In this document: positions 16,879-24,558 of the stretch, one piece after another | Layout: each line of letters opens with the position of its first letter | Numbering within the stretch: position 1 is the first letter of the stretch | Assembly: GCA_964618455.1 (NCBI GenBank) | Contig: CAZUAQ010000032.1 | Span: 1 to 64,000, forward strand | Direction of reading: 5' to 3' | Source of the DNA: CAZUAQ01 sp964618455 | Lineage (GTDB): Bacteria > Planctomycetota > Phycisphaerae > UBA1845 > PWPN01 | DNA length: 64,000 nucleotides | The notes under the pieces: model-generated | Told to the model about the DNA's origin: nothing | Databases searched by the model: none | What the model saw: the letters and a program-made list of their open reading frames with translations, nothing else | Position numbers and translations under genes: made by a program

Positions 16879-17757
16879 ATGATCCTGTCGATGACGGGCT
16901 ACGGTGAGGTACAGCGGAGCGTGGATGGCGTCTCTTACGCCCTCGAACTGCGAAGTCTCAACAACCGCTATTTCAAGGCGAGCATCAAGCTGCCGGAGCA
17001 CCTCTCGGTCTTCGAGCCGGAGGTCGAGAAGCAGTTGCGCGAGCGCCTGACGCGCGGCACGGTGTCCTACTCCTTACGCGTGCGGGACACACGCGCATCC
17101 GCCGCCCAGGAAGTGAACGTGGCGGCGCTGCAGAGCTACGTCGACCAACTCGCCATGGTCAAGCCGAATGCCGCCGTTCGCGTGGACATCGGCGCGATGC
17201 TGGAATTGCCCGGTGTGATTCAACCGCCGGAGATCACCGAGAAGGAATACGAACGGCTCGGCAAGCTCGTGGAAGCGATGACAGTCGAGGGTCTCGACAA
17301 GTTGATGGAAATGCGAAGGACGGAGGGCGAGGCGCTCCGCGACGACCTGCTCAAGCAGTGCGAATCGATTCGCTCGCACCTGGGCGCAGTGCAGCAGCGT
17401 TCTCCGGCGGTACTCGAGGAGTATCATCAGCGTTTGCTCAACCGCACGAATGATCTGCTGAGCAACAGTACGCTGGAGTTGAAGCTGGACGATCTCCGCC
17501 GCGAGGTGGCGTTATACGCCGAGCGGAGCGACATCAACGAGGAGATTTCCCGCCTCTCCTCGCATCTGGATCAGTTCGCGAAGTTCTGCAACGGCGACGA
17601 AGCGGCGGGACGCAAGCTGGAGTTCCTCGCCCAGGAGACGCTGCGCGAGGCAAACACGATCGGCAGCAAGTCCAACGACGCGGATATCGCTTACCACGTG
17701 GTCGAGATCAAGGGTGCCATCGACCGGCTGAAAGAGCAGGTGCAGAACGTGGTGTAA
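16879..17757 (+). CDS. yicC: YicC family endoribonuclease
   Basis: 292 residues from ATG 16879, the normal YicC length. The N-terminal signature is ILSMTGYGEVQRSVDG followed by ELRSLNNRYFKASIKLPEHL; the C-terminal DUF1732 part reads YAERSDINEEISRLSSHLDQF, then GRKLEFLAQETLREANTIGSKSNDADI (shortened), both diagnostic. E. coli YicC has been described as an RNase acting with PNPase-related RNA turnover. The reaction here is inferred from the family. It begins 26 bases after secG and precedes gmk by 160 bases. Confidence 0.95.
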   Translation: MILSMTGYGEVQRSVDGVSYALELRSLNNRYFKASIKLPEHLSVFEPEVEKQLRERLTRGTVSYSLRVRDTRASAAQEVNVAALQSYVDQLAMVKPNAAVRVDIGAMLELPGVIQPPEITEKEYERLGKLVEAMTVEGLDKLMEMRRTEGEALRDDLLKQCESIRSHLGAVQQRSPAVLEEYHQRLLNRTNDLLSNSTLELKLDDLRREVALYAERSDINEEISRLSSHLDQFAKFCNGDEAAGRKLEFLAQETLREANTIGSKSNDADIAYHVVEIKGAIDRLKEQVQNVV

Positions 17758-17917
17758 CGCCGGCGGATAGGCGACTCGAAGGAAAGCGTGCCCTTTTTGA
17801 TCCTCAGGCCTCGTCCCATCGATCGTTGGCGGACAATCGGGACGTGATAACGAGGGGACAACAGGGCCGGGATCATTCCCGGCGAGCGGGTCTTCTCAGG
17901 GCGGAGATGAACGACGC

Positions 17918-18505
17918 ATGGCGGCGACGAGTGGAACTCAGGGTGTGCTGCTGATCATCAGCGGCCCGAGCGGTGTGGGAAAATCGACCATCTGTCGGCA
18001 CCTGGCCGAGCGTCTGAATGCGTTCTTGAGCGTTTCAGCGACGACCCGGCCCCGACGCGATAACGAAGTGGACGGGCGCGACTATCATTTTGTGTCGATC
18101 CCGGAGTTCGATCGTCGCGTCGAGGCGGGGGAGATGCTCGAGTACGCCGAAGTGTACGGCGGCAACCGCTACGGCACGCCGGCCGGCCCGGTCGCCGAGG
18201 CGCTGCAGATGGGACGCGTCGCGATCCTCGAGATCGAGATGAACGGCGCGGCGCAGGTGGTCAAGCGGTATCCCGACGCCATGTGCGTCTACATCCTGGC
18301 TCCCTCGCCGCAGGACCAGGTGGGCCGTTTGGAAGGACGAAAAAAAGACTCGCCCGAAGCCATCGCCGAGCGATTGAGCAAGGCCGACGGCGAGATCCGC
18401 TACGCCCACGAGTGTGGCATCTATCAGCATTTTGTGGTGAATCGGGTTGTGCAGGAAACGGTGGACGAGATCGTCCGCCTCGTACGGGAGAAACAGCAGG
18501 TATGA
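17918..18505 (+). CDS. gmk: Guanylate kinase
   Basis: 195 residues. It converts GMP plus ATP to GDP. P-loop GPSGVGKST near residue 18; SATTRPRRDNEVDGRDYHFVS is the GMP-binding part, with YEAEVYG-like EYAEVYGGNRYGTP and LEIEMNGAAQVVKRYPDAM following (E-x-D/E-x-x-G-A-x-Q). RLEGRKKDSPEAIAERL is the lid. A small hairpin (GCCGGGA...TCCCGGC near 17868-17884) lies in the 160-base leader. The stop overlaps the rpoZ start (ATGA). Confidence 0.97.
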   Translation: MAATSGTQGVLLIISGPSGVGKSTICRHLAERLNAFLSVSATTRPRRDNEVDGRDYHFVSIPEFDRRVEAGEMLEYAEVYGGNRYGTPAGPVAEALQMGRVAILEIEMNGAAQVVKRYPDAMCVYILAPSPQDQVGRLEGRKKDSPEAIAERLSKADGEIRYAHECGIYQHFVVNRVVQETVDEIVRLVREKQQV

Positions 18506-18732
18506 TCGAGAAACTCAAGAATGACGACATCATCCGCCGCATCGGCGGCCGCTTCAAGCTGACGGCGTTGATGCAGAAGCGCTGGCTGGAGCTGATGCAG
18601 GGCGCCCGGCCGATGATTCACGTCCGGCCCGGCATGACGGAGCTGGAGATCATCGCCGAGGAGATCCTCGAGGATAAGATCACGCTCGAGTTCCCCGAAG
18701 AGGAAGAGCTGGAAGAGGCCGAAAGTGACTGA
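18502..18732 (+). CDS. rpoZ: DNA-directed RNA polymerase subunit omega
   Basis: 76 residues. The pattern KNDDIIRRIGGRFKLTALMQKRW-L matches the omega helix that packs on the beta-prime C-terminus (x-x-I-x-x-I-x-G-R-F-x-L-x-x-x-x-x-x-R). A loop, a second helix (TELEIIAEEILEDKITLEFP) and an acidic tail follow. The start ATG overlaps the gmk stop. The gmk-rpoZ-coa arrangement is conserved in many bacteria and supports the call. Confidence 0.92.
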   Translation: MIEKLKNDDIIRRIGGRFKLTALMQKRWLELMQGARPMIHVRPGMTELEIIAEEILEDKITLEFPEEEELEEAESD

Positions 18733-19360
18733 TCGCGCCCGGCGCGAAGGCGACGCCGGGTCTCCCGGCGAGGACGCGCTGCCGCGCGATCTCGAAGGGT
18801 ACGAGCTGGTCGTCGGCGTGGGCGGGGGGATCGCCGCCTACAAGGTGTGCATGGCGGTATCGCGCCTCGTGCAGCGGGGATGCGGCGTCACCGTGGCGAT
18901 TACCGAAGCGGGCACGAAGTTCGTGACGCCATTGACCTTCCAGGCGTTGACCCAGCGCCAGGTGTTCACGTCGCTCTGGGCCACCGATGGGTATTACCAT
19001 CCGCAACATCTCAGCCTGTCGGAAGTGGCGGACCTGATGCTGATCGCCCCGTGCACCGCCAACCTCATGGGCAAGTTCGCCGGAGGCATCGCCGACGACC
19101 TGGTGACGACGCTCGTACTCGGGCGCGACTGCCCGGTGCTGCTGGCCCCGGCGATGAACACGCGCATGTGGGAGAACCCGGCGGTGCGGCGGAACCTGGA
19201 CGTGCTTCGCGACGACGGCTTTGCGATGGTCGAGCCGGAAGCGGGCTGGCTGGCCTGCCGTACGGTGGGGCGCGGCCGTATGGCCGAGGCGGAGACGCTC
19301 ATCGAGGCGACCGCCGCCGAACTCCGCAAGCATCCACCACGTGCACACGCAAAGACGTGA
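18725..19360 (+). CDS. coaC: Phosphopantothenoylcysteine decarboxylase (CoaC, standalone)
   Basis: 211-residue flavoprotein domain that decarboxylates 4'-phosphopantothenoylcysteine in CoA synthesis. It contains GVGGGIAAYKVCMAVSRL (FMN binding), the catalytic histidine in YHPQHLSLSEVADLMLIAPC, LLAPAMNTRMWENP with the conserved Asn, and WLACRTVGRGRM with the active-site Cys. The GTG start overlaps the rpoZ end by eight bases. In most bacteria this domain is fused to CoaB; here the protein ends about 20 residues after GRGRM and the CoaB half is a separate gene 517 bases downstream. Confidence 0.94.
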   Translation: MTDRARREGDAGSPGEDALPRDLEGYELVVGVGGGIAAYKVCMAVSRLVQRGCGVTVAITEAGTKFVTPLTFQALTQRQVFTSLWATDGYYHPQHLSLSEVADLMLIAPCTANLMGKFAGGIADDLVTTLVLGRDCPVLLAPAMNTRMWENPAVRRNLDVLRDDGFAMVEPEAGWLACRTVGRGRMAEAETLIEATAAELRKHPPRAHAKT

Positions 19361-19363
19361 AGA

Positions 19364-19432
19364 GGAATAGACAGGATTGACAGGATGCACAGGGCGATAT
19401 TCATTTCTGTCCTGTGGTTTCTGTCCAATGGC
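19364..19432. repeat. Inverted-repeat element, copy 1
   Basis: Right after the coaC stop, AATAGACAGGATTGACAGG and the following bases (19366-19393) closely match both arms of copy 2. A more degenerate opposite arm (ctgtcctgtggtttctgtcc, 19407-19426) follows after a short loop. AT-rich compared with flanking genes. Confidence 0.65.
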
Positions 19433-19479
19433 TCGGAAGGAATGATCAGGTGCAGAGGGTCAGATTGGGAGGAACGAGG

Positions 19480-19662
19480 ATGTCATCGGAAACGGCACGA
19501 TATCACCGGTATTTTGCAATGACTGTGTTGGCTCAGGGTATAGGCGGCATTTATCTCCCACGATTGGAGTATGGCGTTGTTATCGCCTGGATTCTAATGG
19601 GAGTCGGCGCACTGTGGCTTGCATTCCTGCCACGAGCGAGCTCCCGTAGTCTCAGTAGTTAA
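19480..19662 (+). CDS. Putative small two-helix membrane protein
   Basis: 60 residues from ATG 19480, preceded by a strong ribosome site (GGGAGG, eight bases upstream). After a polar N-terminus it has two hydrophobic segments (MTVLAQGIGGIYLP and YGVVIAWILMGVGALWLAFLP) and a short serine/arginine tail. It sits between coaC and coaB, flanked on both sides by inverted-repeat elements. No family recognised; a good Shine-Dalgarno and coding-like composition are the only support. Confidence 0.5.
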   Translation: MSSETARYHRYFAMTVLAQGIGGIYLPRLEYGVVIAWILMGVGALWLAFLPRASSRSLSS

Positions 19663-19721
19663 ACTGCCTGCCATTGTATGGAGTATTTGCCTTTACATGT
19701 AAATGCGAACACGCGGAGACG

Positions 19722-19867
19722 GCAATAGACAGAATTCACAAGATCAACAAAACTGAGAACAATAAACATCTCAGACGAAGCGAAGAAAACGATGATTAGG
19801 GGGGGAAAGAACTCAATCGGAATTGAAATCCTGTTCATCATGTAAATCCTGTCTATTGTTTCCAGAA
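19722..19867. repeat. Inverted-repeat element, copy 2
   Basis: Left arm CAATAGACAGAATTCACAAG... (19723-19749) and the reverse complement of the right arm (19832-19858) agree at 23 of 27 positions by eye, separated by about 80 AT-rich bases. The whole could fold into a long hairpin immediately upstream of coaB, whose start is 20 bases further on. Confidence 0.75.
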
Positions 19868-19877
19868 TTCAAATCCC

Positions 19878-20555
19878 ATGCCCAAGTCCGCTGCTCATCC
19901 TTCGTTGCGCATCCTGATCTCCGCCGGTCCGACGCGCGAGTTTTTTGACACCGTGCGGTTCATCTCGAATCCGTCGTCGGGCAAGATGGGCTATGCGCTG
20001 GCACGCGCGGCGGCGCAGCGCGGCCATGCCGTCACGCTTGTCACCGGTCCGGTGCATGTGCGTCCGCCGAAAGGCGTCGAGGTCGTGCCGGTGGTCTCGG
20101 CGGCGGAGATGGCCCGGGCGTGCAGGAATGTTTTTCGCGCCTCGGACGTGGCCATCATGACGGCGGCGGTCGCGGATTACCGCCCGGTCGATCGGCTGGA
20201 TCGCAAGCTCGCCAAGCAGGCGAAGCTTCGCACCGTCAAGCTCGAGCCGACCGAGGACATTGCCGCCGCCCTGGGCGCCCGCAAGGGCAGGCGGCTGCTG
20301 ATCGGCTTCGCCATGGAGGATCACGACGCCCGCGCTCACGCCGAGGGCAAGCTCCGCCGCAAGAACTGCGACCTGATCGTACTGAACGGCCCGGGAAACG
20401 TGGGGGGTGACGCGGCCGAGGTGGAGTTTTTCACACCGGAAACCGGCTGGACCGGCCCTTTCGACGGTTCCAAGCGGAAAGTCGCGAACCGAATCATCCG
20501 AACCGTCGAAGAAATGTGGGAAGCCCGCTTCGGTAGAACGATCCACATCAGTTAG
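19878..20555 (+). CDS. coaB: Phosphopantothenate-cysteine ligase (CoaB, standalone)
   Basis: 225 residues, the C-terminal half of the usual CoaBC fusion. It couples phosphopantothenate to cysteine using CTP. Key motifs: ILISAGPTREFFDTVRFISN, SNPSSGKMGYALARAA with the conserved Asn, MTAAVADYRPVD, EPTEDIAAALGARKG, and GKLRRKNCDLIVLNG with the catalytic Lys. The ATG is preceded by a repeat element rather than an obvious ribosome site, so its expression is likely set independently of coaC. Confidence 0.94.
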   Translation: MPKSAAHPSLRILISAGPTREFFDTVRFISNPSSGKMGYALARAAAQRGHAVTLVTGPVHVRPPKGVEVVPVVSAAEMARACRNVFRASDVAIMTAAVADYRPVDRLDRKLAKQAKLRTVKLEPTEDIAAALGARKGRRLLIGFAMEDHDARAHAEGKLRRKNCDLIVLNGPGNVGGDAAEVEFFTPETGWTGPFDGSKRKVANRIIRTVEEMWEARFGRTIHIS

Positions 20556-20623
20556 AATCGATCGGTGGCCGATAAGAGGGGCGGGATCGTGTCTGCCGAC
20601 CAGTCGAAAGAGGGTGTGCGCGA

Positions 20624-21679
20624 ATGTCGAGTCTTTACGAATCCATGCGAAAACAGTTGACCTACGTGGTGTCCCTGCCGGAGCGGACGATTCGCTCGCT
20701 GGCGGCGCTGGCCACGGGCACGACCAACCTGCTGACCGCCAGCCTCTTCCCGGAGGCGCTGCGCGGGACGACGGTCTACAAGGTCTTCATCGGCGACGCC
20801 CAGAAGTTCATCACCGAGAAGGTGGCCGAGGTGCATCGCGAGGCGGCGGAAGAGCCCGAAGCCGATCCGAAGTACCTGCATCGCAAGATGGTCGGTGGCG
20901 CGCTGGAGACGGCGGGGCTCTTCGCTATGCACGTTTCGCCGCTGTGGATCTTCGCCATCGCCGGGGATGCCGCCGGGGGCAGCCGCGTCTTTCTCAATCG
21001 CCTCGTCGATCAGCTCAAGCGCAACGGCGTCATCGATGAGGGCATGCAGGTCACGAAGATCGACGAACTTCTGATGGCGATGCAGGACACCTCGCGCAGC
21101 GGTGCCACTGCCGTGGACACGCCGCCGCTCTCGCGTGCCGAAGTCGAAAAGCTCGCCGACGAGATGATGACGCATTACGGCAACGTGTTTTCCAAGGCGA
21201 CGGGCCTGCTGCCGCGGCTCGATGCGCTGTGGTCGCAGATGGAAAGTCTGGCCAGCCGCGATAACGTGTCGATGGAACGTCTGGAAGGGATTCTGTCGCT
21301 CGACGTGTTCGACTACGGCCGGCGCGGCGTCGGGGCGGCGCTGGCGGTCGGTCAGACCGGGGCGACGCTCTTCGGCGAGCAGATCCTCGACGATTATGGC
21401 CGCACGCTCGAAAAGCTGAGCAAGACCGGCGTCATGAACTACGTGGGCGACGAGATGAAGCCGTTCTTCGAGGCGGCGGTCGGCCACTTCTCGCCCGAGC
21501 GCAAGACCTGGACCGAGGCGCTGACCGACGTCCTGTTCGGCGTGAGGAACACACCGCCGGTCGAAGCCGAACCGCCAGTCCCGACGGAGGAGCCGCCTCC
21601 GGCCGGCGAGACCCCCGACGCGGCGGAGGTGCCCTCGGACCTTCCCCCCAAGCCCGATCCCGACGCACCGGCGTCGTGA
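20624..21679 (+). CDS. Conserved hypothetical protein with Pro/Glu-rich tail
   Basis: 351 residues. Residues 1-60 contain an amphipathic stretch SLPERTIRSLAALATGTTNLLTASLFPEALRGTTVYKVFIGD (quoted in part); 85-110 form a hydrophobic region (ETAGLFAMHVSPLWIFAIAGDAAGG), and the remainder is helical up to about 300. The last 45 residues are Pro/Glu/Asp-rich and probably disordered. No signal peptide or catalytic motif is visible. I recall related planctomycete proteins of unknown function, but cannot name a domain. It starts 68 bases after coaB and may be co-transcribed. Confidence 0.75.
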   Translation: MSSLYESMRKQLTYVVSLPERTIRSLAALATGTTNLLTASLFPEALRGTTVYKVFIGDAQKFITEKVAEVHREAAEEPEADPKYLHRKMVGGALETAGLFAMHVSPLWIFAIAGDAAGGSRVFLNRLVDQLKRNGVIDEGMQVTKIDELLMAMQDTSRSGATAVDTPPLSRAEVEKLADEMMTHYGNVFSKATGLLPRLDALWSQMESLASRDNVSMERLEGILSLDVFDYGRRGVGAALAVGQTGATLFGEQILDDYGRTLEKLSKTGVMNYVGDEMKPFFEAAVGHFSPERKTWTEALTDVLFGVRNTPPVEAEPPVPTEEPPPAGETPDAAEVPSDLPPKPDPDAPAS

Positions 21680-21799
21680 AAGCGGCACTGCCCATTCCCC
21701 TGGGATAAAGATCCACCACGCGTGGGAATATGCATACGGCGCGAGCGGTTGCAGTGAGGAGAGTCTCCGCATCCCTTCCATCCGTTGAAAGGAGTACCG

Positions 21800-22243
21800 A
21801 TGAAGTTCTCGAAAAGAACCGTCTCAGGTGTCGTGAGTCTGTGTCTTCTCGCCGGTGCGGGCGTTTTTCTGCAGTCGTCGTTCGCGCAGACGGCGGCGGA
21901 GCCCGAGCCGACCCGGCTCGGCGTCGTCTGGAGCAGTGGCGATGCCGATGTCGCCCATCGCGTCTGCTTTCTGTACACGCTGAACGCGAAGAAGCAGGGC
22001 TGGTTCGACGACGTGTCGCTCGTGGTGTGGGGTCCCTCGGCTCGACTCCTGGCGGGCGACAAGGATCTCCAGGCGGAGGTCCGCAAGATGCAGGAGGCCG
22101 GTGTGGTGGTGGAAGCGTGCGTGGTCTGCGCGGACGCCTACGGCGTGGCGGAGCGCCTGCGGGAACTGGGCATCACCGTCAAGCCCATGGGCAAACCTCT
22201 GACAGACATGCTGCAGAACGACTGGAAGGTGCTGACGTTCTGA
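21800..22243 (+). CDS. Exported DsrE-like protein
   Basis: 147 residues from ATG 21800 (GAAAGGAG ribosome site). A signal peptide (MKFSKRTVSGVVSLCLLAGAGVFLQSSFA) is followed by a domain of DsrE/DsrF type: RLGVVWSSGDADVAHRVCFLYTLNAKKQGWFDDVSLVVWGPSA, then EVRKMQEAGVVVEACVVCADAYGV (quoted in part), which aligns with the Cys-containing strand of sulfur-relay-like proteins. Two cysteines (ACVVC) sit at the position where DsrE homologues carry a reactive Cys. An exported location is unusual for sulfur relay, so a different redox or binding role is possible. Confidence 0.75.
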   Translation: MKFSKRTVSGVVSLCLLAGAGVFLQSSFAQTAAEPEPTRLGVVWSSGDADVAHRVCFLYTLNAKKQGWFDDVSLVVWGPSARLLAGDKDLQAEVRKMQEAGVVVEACVVCADAYGVAERLRELGITVKPMGKPLTDMLQNDWKVLTF

Positions 22244-22270
22244 AACCGCCGCCGCGGAGAACGGCGATTC

Positions 22271-23089
22271 TCACGGTGCCTGAAGCTGCGACGCGATAAG
22301 TTCGGCGACGATGGCGTTGCCGGAAGCGCTGAGGTGATTGCAGTCGAAAAAGTTATCGGTCGAATCGGTTAGTTCGGAGGCGTCGGTCTCGACATCGATC
22401 AGGATCGCCCCGGCGGAATCGGCGGCGGAACGGATACGCCCGTTCAACAGCCTGAAGTAATCGTTGGCGTTACTCACCTGTGATGGCACGATTACATCGA
22501 GAAACAGCGGATCGCAGGGCAGCGTCTCCTCGGGCACGAGGAAGTAGGTCATCACGTACACGGTCAGCCCGGCATTTCGTGCGTCGAGAATCAGCGTTTC
22601 CATGTTCGCCTGTGTCTGATCGAGTCGGCTGTTCAGCACGTCTGTGAAGGGGTAATCCTCCGCCACCGGGGAGAAGAGCAGGAAGGGGTCGAGTTGCTCC
22701 AGCGTGTCAATCAGGTCGCCGCCGCCCTCCCAGTACAGCAGCACCTCGGCATTGGGGAAGAGATCGCGCTCCAGGAACATCCGCAGCCGCTCGATGCCTT
22801 CCGCCGTCGTTTCCCCACCGCGCCCCTGCTTGCCGATCTCGACCGCCTCCACACCCAGTTCACCGGGCAGCGTATCCGGGTAATCCACCTCGGACGGCCC
22901 ATCCGTGGCGGAATCCCCGAAAGCGAGGTAGATCACATTCGGATCGGGAAAGACCACGTCATCGCAACCCATCATCAGCAGCGTGGTCGCTGCGGAAAGC
23001 GCCATCGAGACGATGAAGCCAATGCTCCTCGACGACGGATAATGTGAGAGGGCAACGCGCGGCGGACGGCCCATCTGTGAATGCTGCAT
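22271..23089 (-). CDS. SGNH/GDSL-type hydrolase lipoprotein
   Basis: 272 residues from ATG 23089; a GTG at 23128 would add 13 residues. A long N-region is followed by a hydrophobic core and the lipobox LMMGC, so the protein should be a lipoprotein. The mature part shows SGNH blocks: LAFGDSATDG (block I nucleophile Ser), GKQGRGGETT (block II Gly), YWEGGGDL (block III position, with Asp where Asn is usual), and DCNHLSASG (block V Asp and His). Substrate is unknown; families of this kind include acyl-esterases and carbohydrate deacetylases. It ends 28 bases from the convergent DsrE-like gene. Confidence 0.8.
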   Translation of the reverse strand: MQHSQMGRPPRVALSHYPSSRSIGFIVSMALSAATTLLMMGCDDVVFPDPNVIYLAFGDSATDGPSEVDYPDTLPGELGVEAVEIGKQGRGGETTAEGIERLRMFLERDLFPNAEVLLYWEGGGDLIDTLEQLDPFLLFSPVAEDYPFTDVLNSRLDQTQANMETLILDARNAGLTVYVMTYFLVPEETLPCDPLFLDVIVPSQVSNANDYFRLLNGRIRSAADSAGAILIDVETDASELTDSTDNFFDCNHLSASGNAIVAELIASQLQAP

Positions 23090-23118
23090 ACATGATCTCC
23101 CGGGCAGGGCGATCCGAT

Positions 23119-24534
23119 TCACGCCCACGCCGCCTGTTCTACGTGATCGATCGCCCGTGGTTCATCCTCCAGCAGGTCCGCCAGCGTGCGATCTTGCAGC
23201 GCCTCGTGAATCCGCTCCCGCACCAAACCGACGGCGCGATCCCCGACGTCCTTTGCGTCACCATTCAGCATCGGCGGACGAGGGTCGGCCAACGCCATGA
23301 TGCTGTGCAGCGATATGCGATCCGGCGGACGCGTCAGCAGGTAGCGTGGTTGGCGTTCCGAATCGGACATACAGACGAGATCCGCCTCGCCCAGGCGATC
23401 CAGAATGCGCGAAGCCGTTTCATCGGAGACGCCGGACGCCTCGGTAACAGCGGTGAAATCCGGAGGCCCCTCGCCGCGCACATGGGGTCGAGCGATGGCG
23501 CTCAAGACCGCGATCCAATCCGACGGGCCGACCAGCAACCGTTCGGAACGCTCCTCCATGCGCATCCGCTTCAGGTTGGTGGCGGTGTAAGCCAACTGCC
23601 CCCCGAACAGGAAGACCGACCACGATACGTTCAGCCACAACAGGAACAACGGCAGCAGGCCCAAGACGCCGTAGAGGTTGCCCGCCAGGACGAAGCGCTG
23701 CACATACACCGCGAACAGCCATCGGGCGACAAGCCACAAGGGAACGGAGATCAGCGCCCCGGCCAGCGCCGACGACGACTTCACGTGCGTGTTCGGCACC
23801 AGCATGTAAATCATCGCCACCGCCAGGATGCTCACCAGGACCGGTCCCAACCATCCGAGTACCATCACGAACCAACGAAGCACCGGCACATCCGTGACGG
23901 CGTCGATCGCCTGGTTGCTGATGAACAATGTCACCATGACCGCGATCGGTCCGAGCGTGAGCACGCTCCAGAAGAGCACGATCCGCCGCGTGAGGGAGCG
24001 GCTCTTGCGCGCTTCGAAGATGCGATTGAGCGACGCCTCCAGTGTCGTGAACAGCGTCAAGGCAGTCCAGATCAGCAATACCGCGCCGACCGGACCGATC
24101 CGCTGGAACGTGAGCTGGGACTCGACCTGGTCGACGGTCTGGACGATGTAATCGCCGACACTGATACGCCGAGCCTCATCAGCTTGATCTTCCGGGGCCG
24201 CCTGTATCGAGCCCGACTCCAGATCCTGAACCATGATGCGGGCGAAGCCGGACTGTTCGATGAAGTTGTACAGCGTCTCCTTGCGGTCCTCCACGACGCC
24301 GATCGAACGCAGCATGAGGAATGAGAGCACCAGCAGGGGGATCATCGCGAAGATCGTACGGAAGCTCAGTGCGGCGCTGAGGGCGAGCAGATTATTCTCA
24401 TGCAATCGTCTACCGCAGTACCGCCACAACTCGATCTGAAAACGGGCGAAAGCCACCCAATGCGAAAGCTCCTTCCCCGGCTGAGAGACGGCTTGTTCGA
24501 GTCGATGTTTAATTGTGGTAAGTGCCATGTGCAA
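23119..24534 (-). CDS. YihY/UPF0761 (BrkB-like) membrane protein with extra C-terminal domain
   Basis: 471 residues. Six hydrophobic helices with the family landmarks NNLLALSAALSFRTIFAMIPLL, LSRRIVLFWSV-like RRIVLFWSVLTLGP, SSSALAGALISVPLWLVARWLFAVYVQRF and YGVLGLLPLFLLWLNVSW. The usual protein stops after about 300 residues. Here about 140 more form a soluble domain with a helix-turn-helix look (FTAVTEASGVSDETASRILDRLGEADLVCM), reminiscent of a winged helix. BrkB-like proteins were once proposed to be RNase BN, a call since withdrawn, so their role remains unknown. It follows the AsmA-like gene by 24 bases. Confidence 0.85.
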   Translation of the reverse strand: MHMALTTIKHRLEQAVSQPGKELSHWVAFARFQIELWRYCGRRLHENNLLALSAALSFRTIFAMIPLLVLSFLMLRSIGVVEDRKETLYNFIEQSGFARIMVQDLESGSIQAAPEDQADEARRISVGDYIVQTVDQVESQLTFQRIGPVGAVLLIWTALTLFTTLEASLNRIFEARKSRSLTRRIVLFWSVLTLGPIAVMVTLFISNQAIDAVTDVPVLRWFVMVLGWLGPVLVSILAVAMIYMLVPNTHVKSSSALAGALISVPLWLVARWLFAVYVQRFVLAGNLYGVLGLLPLFLLWLNVSWSVFLFGGQLAYTATNLKRMRMEERSERLLVGPSDWIAVLSAIARPHVRGEGPPDFTAVTEASGVSDETASRILDRLGEADLVCMSDSERQPRYLLTRPPDRISLHSIMALADPRPPMLNGDAKDVGDRAVGLVRERIHEALQDRTLADLLEDEPRAIDHVEQAAWA

Positions 24535-24558
24535 TCATTCCCGCCGCTAGAGGCGATC

